Shown: positions 47,001 to 57,650, numbered from the stretch's first letter. The stretch: DNA of 64,000 bases from Cyrtodaria siliqua (GCA_037043455.1 JAWPHD010001124.1:248001-312000), one strand, 5' to 3'. The notes: a model not told the origin generated them from the letters alone. Program-made: numbers and translations.

Positions 47001-48006
47001 TGCAATGCACATTCGAAAGGGCGATATCTGTGCAGCCGATAAAAAGCCTATGAAGATTCCAAGGGCACCCATGGGTTCCATGAAAGTAGGAGCTCCACTA
47101 GATGTCGTAGCCATGGATTATTTAGGACCGTTACCACTCACACCACGTGGTAACAAACACATACTTCTGTTAACAGATCATTTCTCAAAATATGTAGAAA
47201 TTTTAGCTGTCCCAGACCAGACAGCTGAAACCTGTGCTAACAAAATCATGAATGAATACATAGCTCGATGGGGTTGCCCTTTGTCTTTTCATAGTGATAG
47301 AGGCAGTGCATTTGAGAGCAACGTTTTTCGAGAACTCTGTCGTTTGCTAGAAATCCGTAAAACGAGAACAAGTGCAAAAGATCCACGCTGTAATGGACAG
47401 TCAGAATGCTTTAACCGAACGTTGCTTCGCATGGTCAAAGCATATCTCTGTAATGAACAGACAGACTGGGATCTTAACTTAGGTTGTCTGGCAGGCGCTT
47501 ACCGATCGACTCCAAATGAAGCTACCAAACTCACTCCAAACCTGCTTACTATGGGTAAAGAAGTAAGATTACCAGCCGAACTAGTGTTTGGAAGTTCTAA
47601 GATGTGTGATGGAAGAGACATTACAAGCTATGGTGACTACGTTGATTTGCCACAAAGCAGGATGCAACATGCACACAAGGTTGCTCGTGAGAACTTAGGG
47701 GCTGCTGCAAAGCGCTCAAAGGAAATATATGATGCCAAGGTATCATTTACTAGGCATGATATCGGTGATGCGGTCTGGTGTTTGGCAGAAGCACGGAAGG
47801 TGGGTGTAGCTCACAAATTAGAGAGACTCTATGATGGTCCTTTCCTAATTAAGGAGAAGCTATCAGATATCAACTTCGTCTTGCAACTGGGAAAAGAAGG
47901 AAATGAGCGGTTGGTGCATCATAACAAGCTTAAGAAATATGAAGGAGATAAAGTCCCAAAGTGGATCCTCAGTGCACGGAAGAAACTAGGTTTTAAATCC
48001 AAGTAG
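44065..48006 (+). CDS. pol: Pol polyprotein: protease, reverse transcriptase, RNase H, integrase
   Basis: 1,313 residues from the first Met; the frame is open from 43960 and is probably entered by slippage at 44002. Residues: protease DTGAT 39-43; RT about 370-560 with FDLTSGF (D439) and YIDD 501-504; RNase H about 640-765 with D651, E692 and D717; integrase about 940-1260 with H949 and H956, then D1018, D1078 and E1114 as the DDE triad. GPF (1258-1260) marks the C-terminal GPY/F module. The integrase zinc finger should end C-x2-C, but residue 986 is Gly (GGC in place of TGC), leaving only C989. RT fingers read MPFGLNNSSSTF where CNAPATF is usual. Length and domain order are typical of Ty3/Gypsy. 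Confidence 0.95.
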   Translation: MNKEESINYESVVRRNKPCSVGVYIKGTIQGQPILFTTDTGATRTVISDRIYNRLTKGNKPVLTKTSCLKGAGGMPLKELGKAIFTIKLGPVELQKELIVAEIEDDGLLGMDVLQNDEGGPADILMSRSVILMNGKEIPCLQVGTREKVRMVIVADHVIIPGQSEAIIDVYVERDEIDDLTRQSEFIIEPTENFKETYPLQMATTLVDISTNVTSKVRVLNPFPTAVTLRQDTIVGNAELIAEDYQLQTITQVEHARESENNYSVRRIQLDANKSEITLKCDTQRKPELEVPLHLKDLYERSTEGKVPDEKREVANLLIKYQDTFSKGEWDIGLTHLAEHSIDTGEARPIKQAPRRVPLAYADEEKKAIEDLLAKGVIRKSTSPWASPIVLVKKKCRSIRPCVDYRRLNALVKPDGFPLPRIQDCLDAVSGSCLFSTFDLTSGFFQIPLRETDIPKSAFCCKFGNFEMTRMPFGLNNSSSTFQRTMELALQGLQWETCIIYIDDVIVYGKDFNEHIVRVDQFLSRMQDAGLKLKPKKCEMLRPEVTFLGHVVSGNGVRPNPINIAKIVDWPTPNNPKQVKQIVAMGSYYRRFIRDYAKMVRPMVELTKKGKEFLWNDACQDSFLKMKRALVSPEIMGYPRNEGGEFYLDTDSLDVGIGAVLSQMQDNRERVLAYASRSLNKAERNYCITKKELLAVRYFIDYFRQYLLGRRFIVRSDHQALVWLFSLKEPRGKTARWIEVLAQYDFAIEYRHGKKQGHCDALSRCQNPTDCTCHEVDTLEPLKCGPCRKCIKRADAMVQKGLFDHLGFAKENIEVETTQSRTVEENLELVRGVTPADQTPSTSTEPTSEKSLFFTPWIGNLTNDEMRNHQEKDLDTGPMLRAKEMNIRPGSQKMLTLNHAARHYWILWESLEVRNGLLFKIFKRNNQTGEHAQLLVPSTVKQDILCQMHDSMISGHLGCKKTNEKTMQRFYWYAMKDDIAMHIRKGDICAADKKPMKIPRAPMGSMKVGAPLDVVAMDYLGPLPLTPRGNKHILLLTDHFSKYVEILAVPDQTAETCANKIMNEYIARWGCPLSFHSDRGSAFESNVFRELCRLLEIRKTRTSAKDPRCNGQSECFNRTLLRMVKAYLCNEQTDWDLNLGCLAGAYRSTPNEATKLTPNLLTMGKEVRLPAELVFGSSKMCDGRDITSYGDYVDLPQSRMQHAHKVARENLGAAAKRSKEIYDAKVSFTRHDIGDAVWCLAEARKVGVAHKLERLYDGPFLIKEKLSDINFVLQLGKEGNERLVHHNKLKKYEGDKVPKWILSARKKLGFKSK

Positions 48007-48192
48007 CGCTTAGTGATCAAGTTAAATGTATATATTGTGATTTGCACCACCCTAATTTGTTTGGTGTAAACAGATATGTTTTTTCTGTGTTTGAATATAG
48101 TTAAAATATTAAAATAGTTAAAAATAATATGTTCAAGGCTGACTACTACTGAATATAAAGTAGTACAAAATGACAATTTATAACTGTGTTTA

Positions 48193-48644
48193 TGTACTGA
48201 AGAATAGATGAGTACCACGAGTACGGGTAGATAGAATGTACTGAAGCATAGAAGAGTACCATGAGTACGGGTAGATGGGATGTACTGAAGAATAGAAGAG
48301 TACCACGAGTACGGGTAGATGGAATGTACTGAAGAATAGAAGAGTACCACGAGTACGGGTAAATGGAATGTACTGAAGAATAGAAGAGTACCACGAGTAC
48401 GGGTAGATGGAATGTACTGAAGAATAGAAGAGTACCACGAGTACGGGTAAATGGAATGTACTGAAGAATAGAAGAGTACCACGAGTACGGGTATATGGAA
48501 TGTACTGAAGAATAGAAGAGTACCACGAGAGCGGGTAGATGGAATGTACTGAAGTATAGAAGAGTACCATGAGTACGGGTAGATGGATTGTACTGAAGAA
48601 TAGAAGAGTACCACGAGTACGGGTAGATGGAATGTACTGAAGAA
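48193..48644. repeat. 44-bp tandem array, about 10.3 copies
   Basis: Unit starts TGTACTGAAGAATAGAAGAG and continues with TACCACGAGTACGGGTAGAT and GGAA. Copies begin every 44 bases from 48193. Few differences between units suggest recent expansion. Since 44 is not a multiple of 3 and the unit lacks reverse-strand stops, all three minus frames stay open, producing spurious 181-231-residue frames. Confidence 0.95.
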
Positions 48645-49058
48645 CGGTAGTGTACCGGGAGAGATTGTAAGAACAGAAGAAAAGTGACGAAGAGTACAAA
48701 TACGAAGAAGAGTAAAGCATCAATAGTGTGTACAACTAACAGAAAAGATTGCTGAAGAGAATCAATAGAGAGGATGTTCAAAAGAAATGAATATTCAATG
48801 TGTAGGATACATTAGGCAAACATTAACAGTGAATATATAAAATAATATCAGAGATAACTAATTGTGATCAGTGACATTCATAGTTAAAGTATATATATAT
48901 ACATATATATGTACATGTACACGTGTCATACACATTGATATAATATCTAACATGTGATAACAATAACTTATATAAAACAAGATTTGTTTGCTGCATAACA
49001 ATATACAGGAATGGGACTTCATCTGCATTCACAAGACTTGTCAGTGGGTTTTTGTGGG

Positions 49059-49101
<43 letters not shown>

Positions 49102-49813
49102 ATACGTGACAATAGTCTATAATGTTACCTATGTCCTATACTTAGAGATGGATCTACTTAGCGCAAAGACTTCTTTGGACCAAATGAAGGTAGCCAGGCA
49201 CAATGGTAGGGCCTATCCTTCATTCAGAGAGTGTGGCCAAGAAGGAACGCGAGAAGAAGGAATGCGAGAAGAAGGATAAAAGAGACAGAGATCAGGCTAG
49301 AGTGGAAGTTCGAAGAGACAGACGAGACGAAAATAAGGAAAATAAACTGAAGTCCACAGTGAGTCACATCAACAGAAATAGGAGAAACTAAGGATTAACA
49401 TAATTGATTCAACAAATTATAATTAATTTACATCCATAAACTTGAAATATTGAAGCCTAAAAGTTAAGAAGTGATTGAACTGAACTATAAGGACTTTGAC
49501 TGGCAGATGCACCAAGTTGCATGAATTTCAATTTAATTATGACTAGTGTGTAAAAAAAGTATTCACTAAGTCAGTGACAATTCAATAGTTAATATCGTAA
49601 GAACTGTATAGGTGGGTGAACACTTATAGTGACAAAGATGTGTTTACATGTTATAATCAAAGTACTACAAGTACTGAACTGTGACTTTTGTGTTTAAGTT
49701 TATGATTAAAGTACTATAAGTACTAAAAAATTGACTGACTACATATAGTAGTTATTATTAAGTTAAATTCAGCGTTACAATTTATAATAATGTTAGTTGG
49801 AACTTTAACATAA

Positions 49814-49824
49814 TAAGGAGGGGG
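49814..49824 (+). promoter_or_regulatory. Polypurine tract
   Basis: AAGGAGGGGG, three or so bases before the 3' LTR start at 49828. It is the expected primer for plus-strand DNA synthesis. Confidence 0.8.
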
Positions 49825-49827
49825 TTG

Positions 49828-51054
49828 TGATATGTCCCAGGGTTACAGCATATTTTTACTAAAACATGTATTGTAAACTAGGTCAGGTTGTATTTATACT
49901 CTGTGTACATGTACGTTTATCATTTTATCTGAGATCGATTTCTGTAACAATAATGCAGAGGACATCAGTTTCAACCTGAGGGAACTTAAATGTAAACATT
50001 TCTGAGTGTAATTATTTTATTTTTACCTTATACCATCTATTATCCATTAAGTAATTCCATAGTGAAAGTGTTTACCAATGTGCTTGTTTATGTCAGCTGC
50101 CATTTTAAATCCAAACGTCGCATTGCATTGTGGGGAATACACAGGAGGTCACTGTAGTCTGCTATGTTTTAGCTCTCAGAAAATCTTGTAGTTCAAATTC
50201 GATCTACGTTTATTTTATAATCCCACATCAGATTTTGATATAAAAGGTCTAGTCATGTTTATTAATTATTACTCTTTAATGTTTTATATTTAATTATATG
50301 TTAGAAATAGGTTTAAATACTTTATTTTGTGTTTTTTTATCAATGGGTATACTTTGTTTACATTGGTTACGCTATGGCGGCTCCGCCAGATTTGTAGGAT
50401 TCCGCCAATGATTCCCATGGAGGAGATGGCGGATTGGCGGAATTCGGGGGAACTGGCGAATGGCGGATGGCGGAATTGTGGTGGATTTGGGGTGTAGTAT
50501 AAAAGCTTCCTCCAGGTTTTGGAGGGGGACTCCGTAATTTTAGTTCCAACTGTGAGCATCTAAGTTTATTGAAGGTTAAGATTTAGTTAATAAATTATTT
50601 ACACGGTTCAAATAAAGATATTCTAATAGATTTGCACACTATTAGATAAGATATATTTTAATGTTGAAAGAATTAGATATTTAGATGATTATTTTGTTAA
50701 CGTTACCACTGACAAGTACTGTAGATTAACAAGGGGCATTAGGAAATGAGAAGTGATTATACTTAAACCTGATACATGGATTTAACTTATCGTTGTGTTA
50801 TTCAAGAATTGTTACAAGCATTTAAATACATGCAGTTGTACTTATATTTCTGTGATTGAATTTATAACGATATATATTATAGTTAATTTACTGAAGCTGT
50901 CTACTGTGTTTATTCACCAGTCCATACACTTAACATTTAGTTGGAGTCCATTTTAGTTATAACTATTATTTAAACACACGCTACCAAAGGAACAAGAATG
51001 TACATATCGTACTATACGCTACCAAAACATTAGGATAATAGCCGGCACGTAACA
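49828..51054 (+). repeat. 3' LTR
   Basis: Same 1,227-bp length and ends as the 5' LTR. Differences I counted include changes near 49852, 49871, 49919, 49949, 49970, 50036-50038, 50094, 50223, 50275, 50459, 50720 and 50903. Poly(A) signal AATAAA occurs in the R/U5 part. Confidence 0.95.
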
Positions 51055-51200
51055 ATATTGCTATGGTTTTTCATCGAGCCACCGATAAACGGGGCCGCCC
51101 GCTTGACGTATCAATCATTCGCACCCGAACTACCAGTGAGGTTCGAACCTATGACCACCGGATACAATGCCGAATTTACCATCAGAATACGTAACGTCAT
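51055..51200 (-). mobile_element. SINE head, right part of the copy split by the LTR element
   Basis: ACGGGGCCGCCCGCTTGACGT and GAGGTTCGAACCTATGACC (B box on the minus strand) correspond to the body and head of the SINE at 27270-27400. It continues the tail at 40838-40899 across the LTR element. Confidence 0.65.
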
Positions 51201-52231
51201 CCCAAAACCTGGAGCCCACAAATTAACATTTTCATGGGAAAAACTTAGGGCTAATGTATTATGTGATCAGGTGCTTTTAGTATTTAAGCTGAAAAGCATT
51301 ACACTTGAAAAAAAACATGCTAATGCTTATCTAGGACGGTATGTGCCTGTGTGTTTGATTTTACATCTGGAAATGAGACTGTATGCCCCGCTTCCACCGC
51401 GTCCATTTCCGACCGTAAAATTACTGACAAGCCGTCCCTTATATTCTAAGCATGATTTTCTTTTAAATTATAGAGTCCTCTAGCATGTCTAGTGATACAA
51501 ATAATTGGTTTGACATTAAGAAAAAAAAAAAAAAATAGAAATCGCGAAAGCTAAGATGCAAATTGAGATATTGTGTTTCCTTACTAGGAAAATGCAGTCA
51601 GAAAGGATATGTCAACTCTGTGAGAGTGGTCATGCTCTTCAGACATCTCTTGGGGATGGGTTATTCGTTCGTACAGACAAACTATATCAGTCACAATGAA
51701 AACTCTCTCGAGGATGGGTTTTTTTGTCGTCCAGACAAACTATATCAGTCACAATGAGTTGAATCCAAACGAAGCATTGCCAAATGAAACAGTTTTTTGC
51801 CAAATTAACCCGTTGATTTTTCTCTCCTAAATTGTTATAGCGCTTTAACTAATGATGTAGTTGTGTCAATGATTATCGCCTGATGTATACTGTATTTTAG
51901 AAAACTAGACAAGACACTCAGTAAGAATGTTCATACTCGGTAAACTAAAGTGGATTATTAAAAAAGTAACGATGCCGAGAAAACATGTGTTTGCAACTAT
52001 TAAAGGAAAGGAACCGAACAATTATTATAATGCACTTTATATTTGAGTAGATCTGTCTCAGTTTCTAGTATTGCCATGTTCATGCTTTATACTTTCATAA
52101 AAATATCTGATATCATACGTGGGAGAATACTATTCACTCTTATGTTTGGCTCATAGAATTAGTAAGTTTAACATGTTTAACGTACACTTATAACGTCCAC
52201 ATTGTCAAAGGATACAACTTTCCTGCTACGA
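51201..52231. repeat. Unrecognised sequence with a tandem duplication
   Basis: At 51651-51757 two units share GGATGGGTT and CAGACAAACTATATCAGTCA (period about 62). A 141-residue plus frame (51058-51483) starts in the SINE and shows no domain; I do not accept it as a gene. Confidence 0.55.
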
Positions 52232-52450
52232 ATCAGTAGTGTTAATTTTTACTGGTCTTTTGGGACCAACGAGCCCAATATAGGTGGCTTTGAAGTAGAA
52301 TACCGCTTAAGCTGGTGCTAGGGGGCATGAGAAGTGTTGCTTCTTTCATTACTTCTCATGAACAGACTCAATAAAACCGAGTCTGCTGCTTTATTCTCTT
52401 AATTGTGTTTGTTGCTCTCAAAGGATCACCTTTATCAGTATTTATTTCTA
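52232..52450 (+). mobile_element. Family M2 repeat, best copy
   Basis: Complete-looking: AATCAGTAGTGTTAATTTTT start, GTGGCTTTGAAGTAGAATAC, a hairpin from GAGAAGTG/CATTACTTCTC, CTCATGAACAGACTCAATAA, and ATCAGTATTTATTTCTAC end. Confidence 0.7.
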
Positions 52451-52679
52451 CAACCAATGACTCAAGCCTGCCAAACAAGAGTATAAGACAACTAGGAAAT
52501 TGCATTTTTAAAATTACAGTTAGTGTTTGCTGATACCCCTTCGAATTGTCACCATCGTGATCGTGATATGATCTTTACCCACATGATGAATGAGGTTTCT
52601 GAAACGGCTATTATATAATGCTTTACTGACTTTTAACGGATATAGCAAAATGATCTTTGACAAAGCCATCTGCAAAAAA

Positions 52680-52830
52680 AATGAGAAAAATGGTCCAGAC
52701 CTATAATCAAACGTTACAGCAACGTAGGTCCGCACTGCACGACAACCTAAGAGCAAATTAAATATACTATGAAAATGAAAATACAATTACAAGGAGTGGT
52801 GAAGATAGGGTTACATATTTATAATAAAAT
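52680..52830 (-). repeat. Retroelement 3' tail, subfamily B (fragment)
   Basis: AACGTAGGTCCGCACTGCAC and GTGGTGAAGATAGGGTTACA match 38740-38845. Confidence 0.6.
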
Positions 52831-54340
52831 GGAAGCTTTCAAAAACACTGCAAACAACGTGTATATGCGAGACTAATTTCATGAAGCGTTTAATGGAGCT
52901 AGATGTGTATTTAACAAGCAATGGTCTAATCGTCATTAAATATATAACTTCAAACAAAGATAGCTGCCGATACAACATTAGTGTAAACAAGTTCATTAGA
53001 GTTGGTATTAAAGCTGTGTAATAATACCACATATTTCCGTCTGTTAACCATTATTGTAAATGATGTGAGTATTTTGAAAGACTTTCTCGAACTTTTTTTT
53101 CATTGATATATATATACCTGGTTATAGTCATGATAGTGGTATGTTATAAAAAGGCGGGCCCGTCTACTGTTTCCAAGCCAGTAATGGCCCTTTCAATGTT
53201 AATTAAACACTGTGCTATAACAGTTTATTTAGAATCAGATAATTGCATGTGAATCTACACAAAGACTGATTTCCAGATCTAAAATCAAACACATACCGTC
53301 CTAGATAAGCATTAGCATGGTTTTCTCAAGTGTAATACTGTAGAATGTATTGTTAAAATATAAAACAGAACAGTTTTCTGTTGCGTTGTCCAGATAGAGA
53401 AATGTCTATGGGAAGTAATTGATACTTCCCGGCCCCAGAAGCAGCCGGTTATATTTAATGCGTGTTACGTTAAGTGTGTGCAGTGTAGTCACGCCACAGT
53501 CTTAACCATTGACACGCAAGAAATGGATATTGTCTGCATATATATGCCTTGAATAAACAGTAATCTTGTTTTAGGCTTTCAAGAGTACAGTCTTAACTGA
53601 TAATCAGAAGCATTTTACTCCATCACTGTCCGGGTGAATTGATAAAGTATCTGTAGACTCTAGAAATAAATCAAAATAATGGGTGATGGTGAAACGCAGA
53701 CCATTAAACTGAGAGACTGGGGATGCTTTGATGTCTATATGAAGATTACCGGCATATTGAAATGCATGGAACCAGACTAACCCCGGTAATACTGCATTTC
53801 TTAACAATCTGATATACCTAGGAATGCAAAACAGCAAATACTGCAAAGGATATATCAGTCATTATAACACAGTGAGAATACAGTTACAATTCAGATGAAT
53901 ATCAACAAACACCCACTAGTAATTCTAGAATGTATAGTTATGTTTTTGTCATACGGAAGAGTAGGTTTTCCATAAAGGCCATGCTAACCTGTCGGGTGAT
54001 TTACAATTTATTTGTACTGTTCGAGATGTATCATGTTGACGAAGTGTGTTAACTCTTAATGTCAGCTACGTAATAATAGTAATAATAATGTATATGGTCA
54101 ATAAAATACATATCATTATTATGTGTGTGTTCAATATAAGAGCAAATCATATTAATATTTTCAAAACATCATGTCTTGTTGCGTGCGTGTTGTCCATGTA
54201 CTGTTGTTCTGTTGCAATGCATACACTATACATGAATGTTTATAGAAGTACAGGTACAAGTCGAACAGGAAATGTAGCTTTCATAGAACACAGTCAACCA
54301 TTAACACGCATAACAAACATAATTACAAAGATAATTAAGA

Positions 54341-54535
54341 AATAGAACATCGTTTACTGTGAATTATCGTTTAATATATCACGGTTTGGAGTTCAATTGT
54401 AAACAATAATTTCACGGTTTGTCGTTCAATTGTAAACAATAATTTCACTCGCCGGGCTCGTGAAATTATTGTTTACAATTGAACGACAAACCGTGATATA
54501 TTATAGATAATTCACCGTAAACGATGTTCTGTTTC
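54341..54535. mobile_element. Foldback element with one arm tandemly duplicated
   Basis: Outer arms 54341-54387 and 54489-54535 pair (AACATCGTTTACTGTGAATT). The inner arm CACGGTTTGTCGTTCAATTG (54414-54447) pairs with 54461-54495. The left inner arm is duplicated head-to-tail as a 34-base unit (54380-54413 and 54414-54447), the right arm is not. Confidence 0.85.
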
Positions 54536-54828
54536 TATTCTAATACCCCTAAAATGTGAGAATAACGCACACATCTGAAATATTTCGCATTGCTTTGCTT
54601 GCTCTCCTAATGTTGCATACGTTACAATGCGGAATGCGCAATGCGCAATGCTTATTCTCCTAACGTTGCAAAAATTACAGTGATATATCGTTCAATATAA
54701 CGAGATATTTTAAACTAGGCTATATAGTGCGGGTGTATTAGAATAAGAAGTAAGAAATGTTCTAAAACCGGTATCTAATTGATATATAGACGAGTAATGC
54801 ACATTTTTCCGATATACATGTTATATAC

Positions 54829-55308
54829 TGAAAACAAAAAAGAAACGCATAATGGGTATTTCCGCTATGTATTGTCTGTTTAATATGCTACTGCTAATCG
54901 AATGGTACAGGGCGACATTAGGCCTGTCCTCGTAAAGAAGGTGTAAACAGCACCGAACACACCAATGGTTACCGCTTTAAAGTTTCGTTATCGATAGAAT
55001 GTGCATTTGGCTCAAGCAGGTGAACAAACTTATAGACTTTAAACGTTGCAGTCTCTTGACATTAAACACAATACCGAAATGGCTTGACCTTTTCAAGCGA
55101 AACTTCAACATGTATGAATTTCGTGTAACAATGTATACTTTGTTTAAAAGGTTTCTAAATGACACAATTGTCCTTTCTGTAATTAGCTGTAGCCCCTTTT
55201 TGTACAAAGCACGTTGAGATATAACTGGAATATTACGAGGAATAAGGTGTATATAACAGTGTAGTATGAGCAATTTTGTGATTATTCGTTTCTTTTTTCT
55301 TTCAGTAT
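54829..55308 (+). mobile_element. TA-inserting MITE (family T1), copy 4
   Basis: TACTGAAAACAAAAAAGAAA at the left and TTTCTTTTTTCTTTCAGTA at the right form TIRs, about 480 bp apart. The interior shares GCTAATCGAATGGTAC and TTTGGCTCAAGCA with other T1 copies but is clearly older. The 117-residue reverse frame over it is not a gene. Confidence 0.75.
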
Positions 55309-55309
55309 A

Positions 55310-56620
55310 TATCCAACTCTTCCATGCCATGTTATTATTTTAACAACTGGTACACGAACATGGATGCCATGTTTCTTTGTTTTTTGTCACCTGTACGAGG
55401 GCCGTTCAAATATTGCGTTGACGCTTTTAATAGTTAATACACTTTTATAAATCGAGTAAATTAAATTAAAGGGCAACAAAGGTTTACATTTTCACGTTCA
55501 TATCATTAAATTTGAGTTTGTACAACCCCACTGTAGCCGACACGGGTCACATCATTTGTGTGCCATGACGTTGCCATGCAAACTAACTACAACCTAACGT
55601 TATAAATGATGAAAAGTGCTATGAATAACAAACGTAATTTTGTTTAATTAGATTGTTGTATTATTCATGGTTTGAGCTAAATAAATGTTGGATAATCATG
55701 CTATATAAGTATATCACAGATTCTGAAAGAGATCATATGGATTCGATCGAGTTTAGCATACATACTCAAAGTATTTAAAAACAAATTAGCATAGTCTATC
55801 GAAAGGACATATCTATTGAACATATATGAGTATTCTTACTTTTTTAACACATATTGATTCAAAAAAAATATGTGCGTTTTTGAAATTTTAAGTTTTGTAT
55901 TTATTTTTGTTTTATTAAATGTTCATATTATTTAATATGTTCGTGATTTTTTCTGACGTCGTCCTTTTCAACTTAAAAGCAAGGAAGTGTTCGTCCACTT
56001 ATTTATATTTATCTTAGTTTTCCTTGTTTAATATTCATAAAATGTCATAATTGTAATTTTGGAATACCAGTGACAATGCTACTTTAGTTTAGTGTATATT
56101 TGCCGACGATTTTCCTTTCAATTAGCCATTACTGAAATGCAGTTATAAAATAAAGACACGTTTTGAACTGCTCAGTAGATGAGTTCTCGCCCTATTGGAT
56201 CATTCATTGCAACGTAACTAGATTCTTGTTTGAATCATTGATTTCCGATGAGTTGGTTTACAACCTACATGATTCTCACGGGTTTACGTCAATAAATGAG
56301 TGCGATATCGGAAATGCCCAGGTATTATTAGGAGTTAGTAAATACAGCTGATGCAAATAAAGATAGATCATTGTTGAGGGGCATGACATGTTATAATCTA
56401 ACATCACTCCAGTATGTTAAAAAGCACAGATGTTCTGTTTAATATATTTGCATCGAAAATAAAATTGCCTATTTGTTTATAATTATTTTCGAAAGTAAGA
56501 CAGTTTTCACGTATACATAATTGTTTAGGTACTACATAAATTATTGTTATTCAAGAAAAACACAACTAAAACAACATTAACCTACATCAACATATACTAT
56601 AATGACTAGTATGCCTTTTC
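55310..56620. other. Duplicated non-coding sequence
   Basis: Part of block E'; no gene recognised. Scattered matches to 30090-31060. Confidence 0.5.
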
Positions 56621-57590
56621 TTAAATTATATTCAGGATGATGACTATTTCGTAATCTTTTTTGATTCCCTTTCATCTCTTCAGACCCTGGGGAATATGAA
56701 ACATGATAACCCAGTTGTGCTTCAACTTCTAGAAAAATACAATTTTCTTATAACTGATAATGTTATTATTTTCTGCTGGCTTCCAAGCCATGTAGGAATA
56801 CGTGGAAATGATAGAGCTAATACGCTGCTAAGGCAGCATTGTATTTACATATATCTCATACCAAATTTCCTTATACTGAATTTAAATCCTGTATGAACAC
56901 ATATATCGTAACTAATGTTAATCCGCTTGAGATTTGTCCGTGAACAATAAACATCATTCAATAAAACCTGTAACGGCGAGTGGCGTCCTTCTAGTAGGCC
57001 TTTCGTCGGGAAGAAGTTGTTTTAGCCCGATTCAGAATAGGGCATAAACGTTATACTCATTCATATTTATTATAAAGTGAGTATTTACCAGAATGTATAC
57101 CTTGTTTTGCATCGTTAACGCTCAAACATATCCTGTTAGATTGTGTAGAAATCGATCCTATGCGACAAAGATTCTACTGAGCTAATAGTATGAAAGAGTT
57201 ATTTGATACAGTTGATTTCAATCTTGTTTTAGATTTCTTAAAAAGATTCAGACGTTACAATTCATTGTAATATGTTTATATTTACATTTACTTTTTTACA
57301 CGCCTGTAATATTGTAGAACGTGTGGGCCAACCCTTTTGCATACTAATGTAAATGTTGCAATACAATATGTTTAAACCAAACACGCCTGTTGACGGGCAT
57401 TTGCTGATTTATATATATATATTTATAGTTAGTTCTTTTTACCATATCATCCCTTATTTGTAAATAGTTTTAACAATATTTATTTACTTCTAATTCATAA
57501 TAACTTACTATTTCATTTGTTTCATTTTTATCAGATTTTGCGCACAGTATGACTTATTATGTGTCGACGTGCCGTAAAACGCCATTCATT
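56621..57590 (+). pseudogene. 5'-truncated LINE of the RNase H-bearing family, with 3' end
   Basis: It starts inside the RNase H domain: DDYFVIFFDSLSSLQTLGNM, then FCWLPSHVGIRGNDRANT in one frame (56636-56835). It continues after frame breaks to a degraded C-terminus ending near 57270, then a 3' UTR ending GTCGACGTGCCGTAAAACGC and CATTCATTC. It is nearly identical to 32823-33000 where they overlap. Block E near 31080-31100 shows the corresponding empty site. The usual LINE habit of 5' truncation explains the missing endonuclease and RT. Confidence 0.8.
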
Positions 57591-57650
57591 CTTCATTTTT
57601 CTCATTCGACTTGTGTTACAAAGACGGATATGCCTAAAGGTAAGACAAAG

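Larger units (their letters stand above)
48007..49827 (+). other. Long non-coding spacer between pol and 3' LTR
   Basis: It holds the 44-bp tandem array, a 32-A tract (49066-49097) and two short overlapping frames: one from ATG 49148 ending EEG at 49279, and a Lys/Arg/Glu-rich one at 49203-49391. No signal peptide, membrane segment or fusion-protein pattern is visible, so no envelope gene is supported. It may carry packaging or regulatory sequence, or captured host DNA. Confidence 0.6.
40904..51054 (+). mobile_element. Ty3/Gypsy LTR retrotransposon, near-complete, 10.15 kb
   Basis: Two 1,227-bp LTRs bound a 7.7-kb internal region with primer binding site, gag, pol (order PR-RT-RH-IN, the Ty3/Gypsy order) and polypurine tract. 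It is flanked by ATAT (40900-40903 and 51055-51058), a normal 4-bp duplication for this group. LTRs differ at about 13 sites by my count with no indel, so insertion is recent relative to the surrounding repeats. No envelope gene is seen. Unusual parts are the very long LTRs and the 1.8-kb spacer between pol and the 3' LTR. A frame break within gag and an integrase cysteine loss argue that this copy cannot move on its own. Confidence 0.95.
53350..57650. repeat. Old duplicated block E' (pairs with 29200-31160)
   Basis: Collinear with block E. Relative to E it has gained the foldback at 54341-54535 and the LINE at 56621-57590. A T1-family MITE lies in both blocks (54829-55308 and 29589-29970), at roughly corresponding places. 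Confidence 0.7.

Noticed and set aside
47919..48781. Three reverse-strand frames of 181-231 residues downstream of pol
   Set aside because: All come from the 44-bp tandem array read in three frames; same repetitive peptide, no domain.
49052..49279. Frame starting with poly-Lys
   Set aside because: The Lys run is just the A32 tract; the only ATG in context is at 49148 and gives 43 residues without a motif.
48007..49827. Envelope gene between pol and 3' LTR
   Set aside because: No long plus-strand frame, signal peptide or membrane segment; only an array, an A run and short charged frames.
51058..51483. 141-residue plus-strand frame right of the LTR element
   Set aside because: It begins within a SINE head and has no recognisable domain.
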